In this document: positions 39,239 through 49,845 of the stretch, piece by piece
Layout of the letters: every line of letters starts with the position of its first letter
Position numbering within the stretch: the stretch's first letter is position 1
NCBI RefSeq assembly: GCF_002240355.1
Contig: NZ_CP016353.1
Location: 4,204,501 to 4,268,500, forward strand
Direction of reading: 5' to 3'
DNA from: Prauserella marina
GTDB lineage: Bacteria > Actinomycetota > Actinomycetes > Mycobacteriales > Pseudonocardiaceae
Length of the DNA stretch: 64,000 nucleotides
The notes under the pieces: generated by a model
The model's input: the letters and a program-made list of their open reading frames with translations, nothing else
Database searches by the model: none
Told to the model about the DNA's origin: nothing
Program-made: the position numbers and the translations under genes

Positions 39239-40449
39239 TTCCCTTCGCTCAAGACGGCCACGCCGGGCAGTTCCTTGCCTTCCAGATACTCCAGCGACGC
39301 GCCGCCGCCGGTCGAGATGTGCGAGAAGCCGTCCTCCGGCAAACCGAGCAGCCGGACGGCCGCCGCGGAGTCGCCGCCGCCGACGACGCTGAACGCCGGG
39401 GAGTCGGCGATCGCCCGCGCGACACCGCGCGTGCCCTCGGCGAAGGGGGCCAGCTCGAACACGCCCATCGGCCCGTTCCAGAAGACCGTCGCCGCCGCCG
39501 CGAGTTCCGAGGCGAAGGCGGACACCGTGTCAGGGCCGATGTCGAGGCCCATCCAGCCGTCCTCGATGGCCGTCGCGCTCACCGTGCGGGTGTCGGCATC
39601 GGCGGAGAACGCGTCGGCCACGACGACGTCGACCGGCAGCACGAGCTTGTCACCGGCCTCGGCGAGCAGTCGCCGGCACGTGTCGACCATGTCGGCCTCC
39701 AGCAGCGAACCGCCGACGCCATGCCCCTGCGCCGCGAGGAAGGTGAAGCACATGCCTCCACCGACCAGCAGCCGGTCGACCTTCGGCAGCAGCGCCTCGA
39801 TGACGGCGAGCTTGTCGGAGACCTTCGAGCCACCGAGCACGACGACATAGGGCCTGCCGGGATCGACGGTCAGTGTGGTCAGCACGTCGAGTTCGGCGAG
39901 CACGAGCCCGCCCGCGTAGGCGGGCAGGACGCGGGCCACATCGTAGACGGAGGCCTGCTTGCGGTGCACGACGCCGAAACCGTCGGACACGAACGCGCCG
40001 CCGGTACCGACGAGGGCGGCGAACTCGCGGGCCAGCTCGGCCCGCTCGCTCTCCACCTTGCTGGTCTCTCTCGGGTCGAAGCGCACGTTCTCCACCATCG
40101 CCACCGAACCGTCGGTGAGCGCGGCGGTGACCCGCTTCGCCTCCTCGCCGACGACATCGCCCGCGAGCGGGACCTCGGCGCCCCCACCGAGCAGCTCACC
40201 GAGCCGCTTGGCGACCGGGCGCAGCGAGAACTTGTCCTCCGGTGCGCCCTTCGGCCGCCCGAGGTGTGCCGTGACCACAACTCGGGCACCGGCATCGGCC
40301 AGCTTCTTGATCGTGGGCAATGCCGCTTTGACCCTGCCGTCGTCGGTGATGGTGTCGCCGTCGAGCGGTACGTTCAGATCCGAACGCACCAGCACGCGGC
40401 GACCCGATACACCCTCGGCGAGCAGATCGTCGAGTGTCTTCACCGCCAT
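39235..40449 (-). CDS. pgk: Phosphoglycerate kinase
   Basis: A 404-residue two-domain kinase making ATP from 1,3-bisphosphoglycerate. The N-terminal domain has [11 protein letters not shown] and TAHLGRPKG. The hinge region has the [11 protein letters not shown] nucleotide-site sequence, and the C-terminus has [12 protein letters not shown] and [21 protein letters not shown] 40449 is 1 nt after the gap stop. Confidence 0.97.
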   Translation of the reverse strand: MAVKTLDDLLAEGVSGRRVLVRSDLNVPLDGDTITDDGRVKAALPTIKKLADAGARVVVTAHLGRPKGAPEDKFSLRPVAKRLGELLGGGAEVPLAGDVVGEEAKRVTAALTDGSVAMVENVRFDPRETSKVESERAELAREFAALVGTGGAFVSDGFGVVHRKQASVYDVARVLPAYAGGLVLAELDVLTTLTVDPGRPYVVVLGGSKVSDKLAVIEALLPKVDRLLVGGGMCFTFLAAQGHGVGGSLLEADMVDTCRRLLAEAGDKLVLPVDVVVADAFSADADTRTVSATAIEDGWMGLDIGPDTVSAFASELAAAATVFWNGPMGVFELAPFAEGTRGVARAIADSPAFSVVGGGDSAAAVRLLGLPEDGFSHISTGGGASLEYLEGKELPGVAVLSEGK

Positions 40450-40450
40450 G

Positions 40451-41497
<1,047 letters not shown>

Positions 41498-41598
41498 CTA
41501 CACGTCTTCGGTTTCCCGCCAACCCTAGCGTGCTGGCCTGGGCGTATCCGGGTGGCCTTCACGAGACGTCCCCCACCTGGAACCTTTCAGCGAATCGA

Positions 41599-42789
41599 TT
41601 AAGTGGACAGTTCGCGTTCGAGCGGAGTGCGGAACCGGGGGACGACTCCGACCTGGCCGAGCCAGGCGTTCATCCTGGCGACCTCGGCCTCCACCGCCGA
41701 GGTCGCTTCCGCGCCGATGTCTTCCAGCAAGCGGTACACGACCTCGCCGCCGGGACGCTGCGCCCAGCCGCCCACGATCCGCCCTTCACTCCACACGGTG
41801 GGCCCGATGTTGCCCGTTTTGTCGAACAACGCGGCGCGGTGGGCACCGACCAGCCAGGTGCGCTCGGCCCAGCCCATCGCGCTGGGGTCGAGCGCGGGCA
41901 GCAGCGCCGCCCACGGCGCCCGCTCGCCCTCTGATTCGCCGGACACGCCGGGAAGGTCGTCGGGAAGCAGGATGCCGGGAATGCCGTCCATGTCGACCTC
42001 GGCGGGCCCGATCTCGGCGAGCGCCTTCGTGGTTTGCGCCGCCGTCCAGCCCGTCCACCAGCGCAGGTCGGTGACCTGGCCTGGACCGTAGGCCCGCAAC
42101 CAGCGCCGGGCGAGCGCCACTCGCGCCGCGCCGGGGTCGAGGGGTTCGAGCCCGGCCGGCAGCCACTCGCCGGTGGGCGACCACGCGTACTGGGTGGACA
42201 GCCAGGTCCCCTTCGGCCTGCCGCGCACGATCCTGCCGCTCACGGCGAGCAGGAACAGCACCCTGTTGGTGATGTAGCCGCGCGCCTCGTAGGGCTTGCC
42301 CTCCGCCATCGTGATCTCGGTGCGCAACCGTGGTTCGTCGGCGGACAGTTCCTGCGCGCTCGCCGAGCCGCGAGCCGCGAGCGCGGCGACGGTGGCGTCC
42401 TCGACGTCGCGCAGCCACCGGCCGAGATCGGGAATGCCGGTCTGTTCGAGGTGCCGCAGCAGCAGCGCCCGTTGCTTGCGCTCGATGTCCTCGGCGCAGC
42501 CCGCCTGCACCAGCGGCGCGACCGGGACAGGGACGACGAACATCGTGCGCCGCATGCCGAGCATCCGCAGCAGGGTGCGGTCGTCGTAGAGGGCGCGCTC
42601 GACGTCGGCGACCGTGACCCCGGGGGCGCGCGCGGCCACGGCGAGGTACACGGTCGCCGGGTCGGTGGCGTGCAGAGCCACCATGCTGTCGGCGACTTCC
42701 TCCGGCGTGCTCGCCTTGGCATCAGGGGCAAGCCGGTGCCGCCGCGCCAGCCTCGCCCTGCGCTCGGCGACGGAAAACGTGCGTGTCAT
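41599..42789 (-). CDS. Winged-helix DNA-binding (HTH_42, AlkZ-like) protein
   Basis: 396 residues of the HTH_42 family, which includes the AlkZ/YcaQ DNA glycosylases that unhook interstrand crosslinks. Repeated winged-helix units run through the protein: MLGMRRTMFVVP near residue 96, an RWLRAYGPGQVTDLRWWTGW segment near 228, and a C-terminal LVGAHRAALFDK. The catalytic Gln-x-Gln of AlkZ should lie near residue 40, but the sequence there is LHATDPATV. This is therefore the LHATDP subclass, with no proven glycosylase activity. Single gene, left border of the accessory stretch. Confidence 0.8.
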   Translation of the reverse strand: MTRTFSVAERRARLARRHRLAPDAKASTPEEVADSMVALHATDPATVYLAVAARAPGVTVADVERALYDDRTLLRMLGMRRTMFVVPVPVAPLVQAGCAEDIERKQRALLLRHLEQTGIPDLGRWLRDVEDATVAALAARGSASAQELSADEPRLRTEITMAEGKPYEARGYITNRVLFLLAVSGRIVRGRPKGTWLSTQYAWSPTGEWLPAGLEPLDPGAARVALARRWLRAYGPGQVTDLRWWTGWTAAQTTKALAEIGPAEVDMDGIPGILLPDDLPGVSGESEGERAPWAALLPALDPSAMGWAERTWLVGAHRAALFDKTGNIGPTVWSEGRIVGGWAQRPGGEVVYRLLEDIGAEATSAVEAEVARMNAWLGQVGVVPRFRTPLERELST

Positions 42790-42817
42790 CAGCCTGTCCT
42801 ACCACCGGGCACCGACA

Positions 42818-43936
42818 TCAGGATCCGGTTCCCGCTCCGGGGACGCAGTCGAGCACGACGTGACCCAGCGGGGTGCGGTGCACGCCGGTGAGATCGAGTC
42901 CGGCGCGCGCGATGATCGGCGCGTAGTCGCCGGGGTCGGCCGGATCGTCCCCGTCGGTCGCGCGTTCGCGGCCTCCGCAGAATACGAGCATGCGCAGGTC
43001 CATCTCGGCGAGCGTCGCGGGATTGCCCGCCGAACCGCTCGGCGTCTCGATGACGAGCACCCTGCCGCTCTTGCCGTCACTGCCGATCGTCCTGCCGCGC
43101 GTGGCGGCCTCGGCGCAGCGGCGCAGGATGCGCACGGCGTCCTCGTCGCCCCAGTCGTGCACGACCCTCCTGAGCACGTACACGTCACCGCCTGGCGGCA
43201 ACGGATCGAAGAAGCTGCCGGCGACGACGGCGCAGCGCCGCTCAAGGCCCTTGTCCGCGAGATGGCGCCGCGCCCTGTCCACCGTCTCCGGGAGGTCGAC
43301 GAGAGTGCCCCGCATACCGGGATCGGTGCCGAGTACCCCGGCGAGGAAGGCGCCGGTACCACCGCCGACGTCGACCACGTGCCGGACACTCGACCAGTCG
43401 TAGCCGCGCACCGCGTCGGCGACGTAGTCGTCTCCCGAGGCCATCATCGCGTCGAACGACTCGCCGATCTCCTCGTTCTCGGCGAGATATCGCCACAGCG
43501 GAATCCCGAAAACCGTCTCCCATGCCGGTTCGCCCGTGCGGACGGTGTAGGCCAGCCCGGTGAAGGCAAGGTCCATCCGGCCACCGAAGCCGTCGAGGTC
43601 GAGCCGCCGCCTCATCCCGGAGGGATGGCTCGCCGCCAGTAACGCGGCCGGTTCGTTGACGGCGAACGCGCCGTGTTCCGGTTCGGTGAAAATGCCCTTG
43701 CACACGAGGTGGCGCAGCAACCTGCCGAGCGCGTCGGCGTCGGTGCCCGACCGGCGGGCCAGCTCCGCGACCGGTACCGGGCCCTCCGTCATCAGGTCGG
43801 CCAGCCGCAGTGAGGCAGCCACGCGGACCGCCATGGGCGTCACCAGGTCGATCACGGGAGCGAGCACGGCGAATGCCGCCTCCCACTCGGATCTCGTGCC
43901 AACTCCCTCGCGGTCGGCGCGGTCGTCCTCGGGCAC
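42818..43936 (-). CDS. SAM-dependent O-methyltransferase (Methyltransf_2 type)
   Basis: 372 residues. An N-terminal winged-helix dimerisation domain (about 20-110, with LLRHLVCKGIF) precedes a Rossmann methyltransferase domain. The latter has VVDVGGGTGAFLAGVL for SAM binding, VDLPETVDRA, and RRVVHDWGDEDAVRIL, where the His acts as base in relatives. GTG 43936 is firmly supported by AAAGGAGG eight nt upstream. The longer frame to 44125 would overlap the next gene. No biosynthetic cluster surrounds it, so the acceptor is unknown. Confidence 0.9.
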   Translation of the reverse strand: MPEDDRADREGVGTRSEWEAAFAVLAPVIDLVTPMAVRVAASLRLADLMTEGPVPVAELARRSGTDADALGRLLRHLVCKGIFTEPEHGAFAVNEPAALLAASHPSGMRRRLDLDGFGGRMDLAFTGLAYTVRTGEPAWETVFGIPLWRYLAENEEIGESFDAMMASGDDYVADAVRGYDWSSVRHVVDVGGGTGAFLAGVLGTDPGMRGTLVDLPETVDRARRHLADKGLERRCAVVAGSFFDPLPPGGDVYVLRRVVHDWGDEDAVRILRRCAEAATRGRTIGSDGKSGRVLVIETPSGSAGNPATLAEMDLRMLVFCGGRERATDGDDPADPGDYAPIIARAGLDLTGVHRTPLGHVVLDCVPGAGTGS

Positions 43937-43971
43937 GGCGGCTGCCTCCTTTCCGGTAGCGGCCTCAGTAC

Positions 43972-44658
43972 TCAGCCAAGCCACGAGCGGCCGGTGAAAG
44001 CCTCGGCGCCGCTCGGCAGCCGGACGTCCTCGCCGCGAGCGAGCCTTTTGGCCAGCGCCATCATCGTGTCGCCAGAAGGGCGGCGCCGCACGCTGGAGAA
44101 CCGGGCGCCGCCCGGCGACCACCACGAGTACCAGCCATCTCCCCTGACCAGCGCCGAGGGACCGCCGACGATCTCGCCGATCGTGGCGTCCAGCGCGGCG
44201 AGCAGGTCGGCGGAGCCGCTGTCACAGGCGTCGCAGCCACAGTCGGGCAGGTCCTCGCCGGTCTCCATCGGCCCGACACCGGCGTACAGGCTCGCGACCA
44301 GCGGGTCGGAGTCCGTGCCCCGCTGGTCGCGTTCGAGCAGCATCAGCGGCAACGTCCCCTGCCGGGGCGAGGTCAGCCGGACGCCGCGATCGAACCGCCT
44401 CGGATCTCCCTTCGCGCCGAGCTCGGCTCCGGACAGCTCGGCGGCCTCCGCCCCGGCGACCTCGCGAAGCAGCTCGGTCCACACCCTGGCGCGAGCGTGC
44501 AGGGCCCGGTATTTGCCGGGCCCTGTGACGCGCGAATATTCCTCGTCGCGCGGCATGGCCCCGTCAGGGTGCGGATCGGGCCACTCCGGCAGGCCGAGCC
44601 GGTCGTAGTTCGCGCTCACCCTTGCCACGAGTGCGTCCAGTGCCGTCGGTGTCGTCAC
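43972..44658 (-). CDS. Conserved hypothetical protein, DUF6226-like
   Basis: About 228 residues, soluble. Family-like features are the early RVSANYDRLGLPEWPDPHPDG, a Cys cluster DCGCDACDSGS near residue 150, and WYSWWSPGGARFSSVRRRPS. The three closely spaced Cys could bind metal. GTG 44658 is preferred because a TACCGT -10 box lies 7 nt upstream (44666-44671). It lies 35 nt upstream of the methyltransferase gene on the same strand. The DUF assignment is from memory; no function can be given. Confidence 0.7.
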   Translation of the reverse strand: MTTPTALDALVARVSANYDRLGLPEWPDPHPDGAMPRDEEYSRVTGPGKYRALHARARVWTELLREVAGAEAAELSGAELGAKGDPRRFDRGVRLTSPRQGTLPLMLLERDQRGTDSDPLVASLYAGVGPMETGEDLPDCGCDACDSGSADLLAALDATIGEIVGGPSALVRGDGWYSWWSPGGARFSSVRRRPSGDTMMALAKRLARGEDVRLPSGAEAFTGRSWLG

Positions 44659-44729
44659 GGGCACCACGGTAGGACGTGCCCGCACGGGGGCCCACCGAGT
44701 ATTCGCTGTCCTCGCCGCGCGCTTGCTCC

Positions 44730-44735
44730 TAGGCT
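44730..44735 (+). promoter_or_regulatory. -10 box of a leaderless promoter for the LysE gene
   Basis: TAGGCT is followed by 6 nt and ATG 44742. No ribosome-binding site is present. Confidence 0.55.
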
Positions 44736-44741
44736 TCTCGC

Positions 44742-45395
44742 ATGGAGTTCGTGGTCTCGGCAGGCCAGCTCGCCGCGTTCGCCGCGCTGACGTTCGTGAT
44801 GGTCGTCGTTCCCGGCCCGAGCGTGCTGTTCACCGTCAGCAGGGCGCTCACCGTCGGCAGGAGGGACGCGTTGCTGACGGTGGCCGGAAACGCCGCCGGG
44901 GTCTACACCCAGGTCGTCGCCGTCGCGTTCGGCCTCGGCGCGCTGATCTCCCGCTCGGCCGAGGTGTTCACCGTAATCAAGCTGGTCGGCGCCGCCTATC
45001 TCTGCTATCTCGGGATTCAGGCACTGCGGCACCGGCGCTCACTCAGCGCCGTGTTCGAGGCGGGCGTGAAGGGCGGTCGCGTCCGCACACTGCGCGTAGT
45101 GCGCGACGGCTTCATCGTCGGTGTCGCCAACCCCAAGTCGATCGTCTTCCTCGCCGCGATACTCCCCCAGTTCGTGCACTACGAGAGCGGCGCGGTCGCG
45201 GCCCAGATCCTGCTGCTCGGCATTCTGCTCCCGGTGACCGCGCTCGTCACGGACAGCATGTGGGCGCTGCTTGCCGGAACGGCGCGCGACTGGTTCGCCC
45301 GCTCACCGCGCAGGCTTGAGGTGATCGGCGGAGCGAGCGGGCTGACGATGATCGGGCTCGGCGCGACGCTGGCTTTCACCGGCCGCAAGGACTGA
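44742..45395 (+). CDS. LysE/RhtB-family amino-acid exporter
   Basis: A 217-residue membrane protein with six predicted helices. Family sequences are VVVPGPSVLFTVSRAL near residue 22, KLVGAAYLCYLGIQALR near 78 and GFIVGVANPKSIVFLAAILPQF near 125. It exports amino acids or related metabolites; the substrate is not readable. Its stop is 1 nt from the stop of the convergent SMC-like gene, leaving no room for a terminator. Confidence 0.9.
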   Translation: MEFVVSAGQLAAFAALTFVMVVVPGPSVLFTVSRALTVGRRDALLTVAGNAAGVYTQVVAVAFGLGALISRSAEVFTVIKLVGAAYLCYLGIQALRHRRSLSAVFEAGVKGGRVRTLRVVRDGFIVGVANPKSIVFLAAILPQFVHYESGAVAAQILLLGILLPVTALVTDSMWALLAGTARDWFARSPRRLEVIGGASGLTMIGLGATLAFTGRKD

Positions 45396-45396
45396 G

Positions 45397-48300
45397 TCAG
45401 CTCTCCGCCTTCGCGTAGAGCCTCGTCGCGGACAACCTCGCCACCCCGTCCGGCTCGTTCAGTTCCTCCAGTTGCTTGCGGATCGTGGCGTCGACGGAAA
45501 GGTACTTGCGGCCTGCCCGCAGGTCGGCATCGTTGCGCAGGCGCACGATGAGCGGGAACTCGCTGAGCGCGCCCGCGTCGAACAACCCCGTCGTGTAGAT
45601 CAACTGCACGCCCAGCGCCTCGGCGACGGCACGTTGCAGTTCCAGCAGGTACCCCGCCGACGCCCTGCCGATCGGGTTGTCCAGGAACAGCACCCCTGAG
45701 TGCCGGTTGCGCATCTTGCCCCTGTTGTTCGCACGCAGCGCCGCGAGCGTGCAATACAGGATGATGGCCGCGGTGAGCTGCTGCCCTCCGGAGAACACGT
45801 CGCGGATCTCCGAGACACGCTGCCGTTCGGTGCGCAGTACCGAATCGGGTTTGAGCATGTCCACCCTGAACCCCTTCGGCACCGCGGATTGCACTCCGCG
45901 CAGCAGCAGGGACATGCCGTCGCGTTTGACGTCCCTTCCGTCGCTGGTCTTGCCCGCCGCCGCTTCGTCGACGACCTCGCCGAGCCGTTCGGTGAGGTCG
46001 TTGTCCTCAAGTTCGGTGAACCGGATCCGGAGGAACTCCTGCCCCGACCACTCGCCGAGCCCGTCGGGAAGCCGCGAGACGCGCTGCGCGGAACGCAAGG
46101 TCCGCAGCGCGCCCTCGACGAGGCTCTGCAAGCGGGTGACGATGCCGGAGCGGTGCCGGTCGATCTGGGCGAGATCGTCGGTGAGGGTGCGCAGCCGGGG
46201 CCGCAGCGCGGCGGCCCATTCGTCGGCGTGCTCGGGAAGGCTGTCCCTTCGCACGGAGACGACCTGCTGCCGGACGGGGGTCGTGAGCCGTTCGAATCGC
46301 TTTTCGGTCGCGTAGTGCGCCAGCGCGTCGGCCGCCGCGCGCACCCGTTTCTCGGCGGCGTCGACGGCCTCGGTCGCCGTGTTCAGCGCAGCGCCGCGTT
46401 CGCTGTGCCTTGCCCTCGCCGTTTCGACGTCGGCTTCGAAAACCCGTTCGGGCTCACCCTGCGGAACGTAGGCGGCGAGCGTTTCGGCGAGCAGCCGGAA
46501 TCCCGAAGCGGAGTGCTGCGCGGCGTCCAAAGTGGCCTGTGCGGCCGCGCGCCGCTCGTGCAGTTCCTCCCACGTTCTCGCCGCCGCGGAGGCTTCCTCG
46601 GCCGCCGCGTCGATCAGCTCTCGGCCGTGCTCGACGTCGCGTGGTTTCTCGAAAGTGTCGAGCGGGCCGCTGTGCTGCGGCAACTGGTTCAGCTCGGCCT
46701 TGCGGGTCGCCACCTGGCCGATCACCTCGGCGCGTTCTTCCTCAAGTGCCGCGAGGGTTCTCGCCGCCCTCGCCTGCGCGGCGGCGCGCGCGGAGGCGTC
46801 GGAGCCGTCTGGGGTCTCCAGCAGGTCGGCCGCGAGCGCCCGCACCTCACCGGCCAGGTTCTCCAGCGCCGCCCTCGCCGCCGCTTCGGCGCTCTCCGCT
46901 TGTTCTAGTTCGGCTCGCAGGTCGCTGCCGACCTCGACCTTCGCATACGCCTCCGCCGCGGAGGCGAACGTCCTGCGCAGCGCGTCGACCGGTTCACCGG
47001 GAACGGGATCGGCGCCGGAGACCGAGCCGCCACCCGGTACCTCTGCCAGTTCGGCTCGCGCCGTGCTCATCGTCCTGCGGTGCCCGTCGGCCGTGCGCTG
47101 TTCCTCGGCGGCCCGCTCCCGCAGTTTCGCGGCGGTCGCACCGGATTCCAGCGCTCTGGCTTCCGCCCGTTCCGCGATCTCGGCCGCCCGCTCCGCCTCT
47201 TCCGTCCACTGTGGAATTCGGAGGGCTTTCGTCGCGAGTTCGTCGAGCCTGCGCGCCTTGTCCTCGTTGTCGCGCACCGCCGTGCGCAGGAAAGGAATCT
47301 TCTCGGCGAGACCGTCGCGGGAGGAAACCAGCCTCGTCAGCGTCGTCTCGGCCTCCTCAGCCTCGGCCATCGCGGCGTCCCGCGCGGTCGCCGCCGTGTG
47401 CGCCTCCTCGGCGAGCAGCCCCATCGCGCCAGGCGGGTAGTCCTCCCGCCACGAGGTCAGCTTCCAGTACAGCGCGGCGTCGGCTCCAGCGGCCTGCTCC
47501 AGCGCGGCGAGCCTCGCCCTGCGGTCCCGCTGCCGCGCCGCGATGGCATCCCGCTCGGTGTCGGCGGCCTGCTCGTCGTACATGGCCGGGTTGGGCGGAA
47601 CGAGGAAATCCACGCCGGGCACGGTGGCCAGCGCCTCGTCGGCGAGCGCGGCCGTGGTGCCCACCGCGATGGCCGCGCTCGGCAACAACCGAAGCCCGGT
47701 CAGCACCTCACGTGCCCTCGCGAGCTGCCCGCTCTCGTTGAGCAGCACGCCCGTGACGAGCTGCGGCGCCCTGCGCAACGCGTCGTCCCTCGCCGACGAA
47801 TCCAGTTTGGACAGATAGCGCCAACCGGACCACGCGGTGATTCCCGCTTCCTCCAGCGCGTCGAGCGCGGCCTGTACCTCCTCTGGCGGCGGCAGCAGGC
47901 CGCCCGAACCGAGCGCGGCGAGCGCGCGTTCGTCGGCCGAGTCCTCGATGCGCAGCGTGGTCTGTTCGCTCTCCGCGCCCGCCCGCGCCTGAGCGAGCCG
48001 GTCAAGCAAAGCGGGGACATCGGTTTCGAGCGCGACGTCCTCGGTGCCGAGCAGTTCACCGAGCCTCGGCTCGGCAGCCAGCGCGTCGCCGCGCCGGTGG
48101 GCTTTCGCCAGCTCCTCGGAAACCCGTTCCGCCCTGTCGTGCGCGGAAGAAGCGGCACGATGTGCCGAGGTCAGCGTGCCCTGCGCCGCACCGATTTCCG
48201 CGGCGACCCGCTCCAGTTCGGCCTCGGCCCTCGCCAGCTCACCCCCGGCCGTCTCCCTGCCGGACGCGGCCAGCCTCGCCGCCTCGGCCACGTCACTTCC

Positions 48301-49836
48301 CGTGGCGAGCAGGCCGTCCCTTGCCGCGACGGCCACCTCGGCCCGCACCTCGGCGACCCGCGCTGTGAGCCCTTCCGCCTCGGCTTTCCTCACCGCGGCG
48401 GTGCTCGTCGCCTCGTCGCGCTCCTGCTGGGCCTTTTCGGCATCGGCCCTCAGTTCGTGTGCCGCCTTGTCGGCGGCGTCGCCCTGGTCCTGTGCCTGCT
48501 TCGCCAGCGCGAGCAATCCCCTCGCCAGCGCGGAGGCCGCCGCGTTCTTGGCCTCCAGCGCGGGTTGCGCCTTCTGTTCCCTCGTACCGACCAGCTCGCG
48601 GATGTCGCGGGCCCTTCGCGCCGCGTTGAGCTGGTTGAGCACGGTCGTGGTCTCTCGCCACGCCTCAGCCGTTGTCTTGGCCTCGGCCAGCTCCTCCTCG
48701 ACCCGGTCCTTCGCCTCAAGCGCCGAATCGAGCTGGAGACTCGCGACCGTCCTGCGCAGTTCGGTGAGTACCGCGGTCAGCCTGCGGTGATCGCCCTCCG
48801 CGAGCTTTTCGGCGCCAGCGACCTCCTCGACGTGCGCGGCCAGTCCGCCGAGCCGTTCGTTCTCGATCCGGTCGCGGGCCGCGATCTCACTCGCGAACGC
48901 GGCCAGCTCGTCCCTGGCAACCCCCGCGAGCTTCCGGTTCGCCGCCGCGAGCCGTTCCTCGTCGGACAACGGGCCCAGCAATTCGAGCGCGCCCTCGACG
49001 AAATCGCGCTCGTCGAGCAATTCGCCACGCTGCGCCAGGTTGTCGGCGTAGGTGGCGACCACCTCGGCGAGGTCCTTCGGCTCCTCCTCCGTGACAACGG
49101 CCTTGAGCAGGAACTCCACGAAGGCACCGTCGGTGTTGAACGCGAACGCGTCGGCGGCCTCGCCCTCCCCCGCGTTCATGGCGCGCTGATACCGGAACAA
49201 CTCGGTGTCCAGCCCGAGCTGGTCGAGCCGTTCGGTCCACTCGTGCTGCCTTCGCGTCCAGAACAGCTCAAGCTCGGGAATCTCGGCATGCGTCTTGCCG
49301 AGCTGTTCGTGGAAGCCCGACATCGTCAGCAGCTTGCCGTCCTGGGTCAGCGGAAGCGTCTCCAGCCCGACGGACGTGCTCGGCCGGAAGCAGTACCAGG
49401 AGTCGATCAGGTTTGCCGGATCCGAGGAAGCGACGTGTCCCCTCCACTCGGAGACCTTGCCGGTGATGATCCGCTCGCCCGTCTCGGTGTGCTGCCACTC
49501 CAGCACGACGTGCGCGACGTCCTTGCCGCCCACGAACTTCTCCAGCACTCGCGTGTTGGTGGTGCCGACGACCTGCCGCCTTCCCGGCAGCATCACCGAG
49601 AAGATCAGCTTGATGAGCACCGATTTGCCGCCGCCGTTCTCCAGGAACAGCACGCTCGCCGGGGATGGCCGCCTTGGCAGCGAGGACTCGGCCGGATGGA
49701 CACCCGCACCGAACAGCGTGTCCTGCTTGGGTGCCGTCACCAGGGGGCCGACGCCGCTGAAGTCCAGCACCACGTCCTGGTAACGCGCGCCAGAGGGCCC
49801 AACGGAGTGCAGCCGCACCCGCGACAGTTCGTACAT
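45397..49836 (-). CDS. Giant SMC/MukB/JetC-like coiled-coil ATPase
   Basis: 1479 residues. The N-terminal head carries the P-loop NGGGKS (67-72), with Leu instead of the first Gly. About residues 290-1240 are Ala/Glu/Arg-rich coiled coil. It is broken near 620-760 by a globular, hinge-like part (TAWSGWRYLSKL, VDFLVPPNPAMYD). The C-terminal head has the ABC signature FSGGQQ (1348-1353) and Walker B VLFLDN, where D1386 is followed by Asn1387 instead of the catalytic Glu. The layout is that of MukB, MksB or JetC. It is the last gene of a three-gene operon, 9 nt after its neighbour. No JetD-like nuclease gene adjoins it. Role inferred: DNA loop extrusion, chromosome upkeep or plasmid defence. Confidence 0.75.
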   Translation of the reverse strand: MYELSRVRLHSVGPSGARYQDVVLDFSGVGPLVTAPKQDTLFGAGVHPAESSLPRRPSPASVLFLENGGGKSVLIKLIFSVMLPGRRQVVGTTNTRVLEKFVGGKDVAHVVLEWQHTETGERIITGKVSEWRGHVASSDPANLIDSWYCFRPSTSVGLETLPLTQDGKLLTMSGFHEQLGKTHAEIPELELFWTRRQHEWTERLDQLGLDTELFRYQRAMNAGEGEAADAFAFNTDGAFVEFLLKAVVTEEEPKDLAEVVATYADNLAQRGELLDERDFVEGALELLGPLSDEERLAAANRKLAGVARDELAAFASEIAARDRIENERLGGLAAHVEEVAGAEKLAEGDHRRLTAVLTELRRTVASLQLDSALEAKDRVEEELAEAKTTAEAWRETTTVLNQLNAARRARDIRELVGTREQKAQPALEAKNAAASALARGLLALAKQAQDQGDAADKAAHELRADAEKAQQERDEATSTAAVRKAEAEGLTARVAEVRAEVAVAARDGLLATGSDVAEAARLAASGRETAGGELARAEAELERVAAEIGAAQGTLTSAHRAASSAHDRAERVSEELAKAHRRGDALAAEPRLGELLGTEDVALETDVPALLDRLAQARAGAESEQTTLRIEDSADERALAALGSGGLLPPPEEVQAALDALEEAGITAWSGWRYLSKLDSSARDDALRRAPQLVTGVLLNESGQLARAREVLTGLRLLPSAAIAVGTTAALADEALATVPGVDFLVPPNPAMYDEQAADTERDAIAARQRDRRARLAALEQAAGADAALYWKLTSWREDYPPGAMGLLAEEAHTAATARDAAMAEAEEAETTLTRLVSSRDGLAEKIPFLRTAVRDNEDKARRLDELATKALRIPQWTEEAERAAEIAERAEARALESGATAAKLRERAAEEQRTADGHRRTMSTARAELAEVPGGGSVSGADPVPGEPVDALRRTFASAAEAYAKVEVGSDLRAELEQAESAEAAARAALENLAGEVRALAADLLETPDGSDASARAAAQARAARTLAALEEERAEVIGQVATRKAELNQLPQHSGPLDTFEKPRDVEHGRELIDAAAEEASAAARTWEELHERRAAAQATLDAAQHSASGFRLLAETLAAYVPQGEPERVFEADVETARARHSERGAALNTATEAVDAAEKRVRAAADALAHYATEKRFERLTTPVRQQVVSVRRDSLPEHADEWAAALRPRLRTLTDDLAQIDRHRSGIVTRLQSLVEGALRTLRSAQRVSRLPDGLGEWSGQEFLRIRFTELEDNDLTERLGEVVDEAAAGKTSDGRDVKRDGMSLLLRGVQSAVPKGFRVDMLKPDSVLRTERQRVSEIRDVFSGGQQLTAAIILYCTLAALRANNRGKMRNRHSGVLFLDNPIGRASAGYLLELQRAVAEALGVQLIYTTGLFDAGALSEFPLIVRLRNDADLRAGRKYLSVDATIRKQLEELNEPDGVARLSATRLYAKAES

Positions 49837-49845
49837 CCCGCTCCC

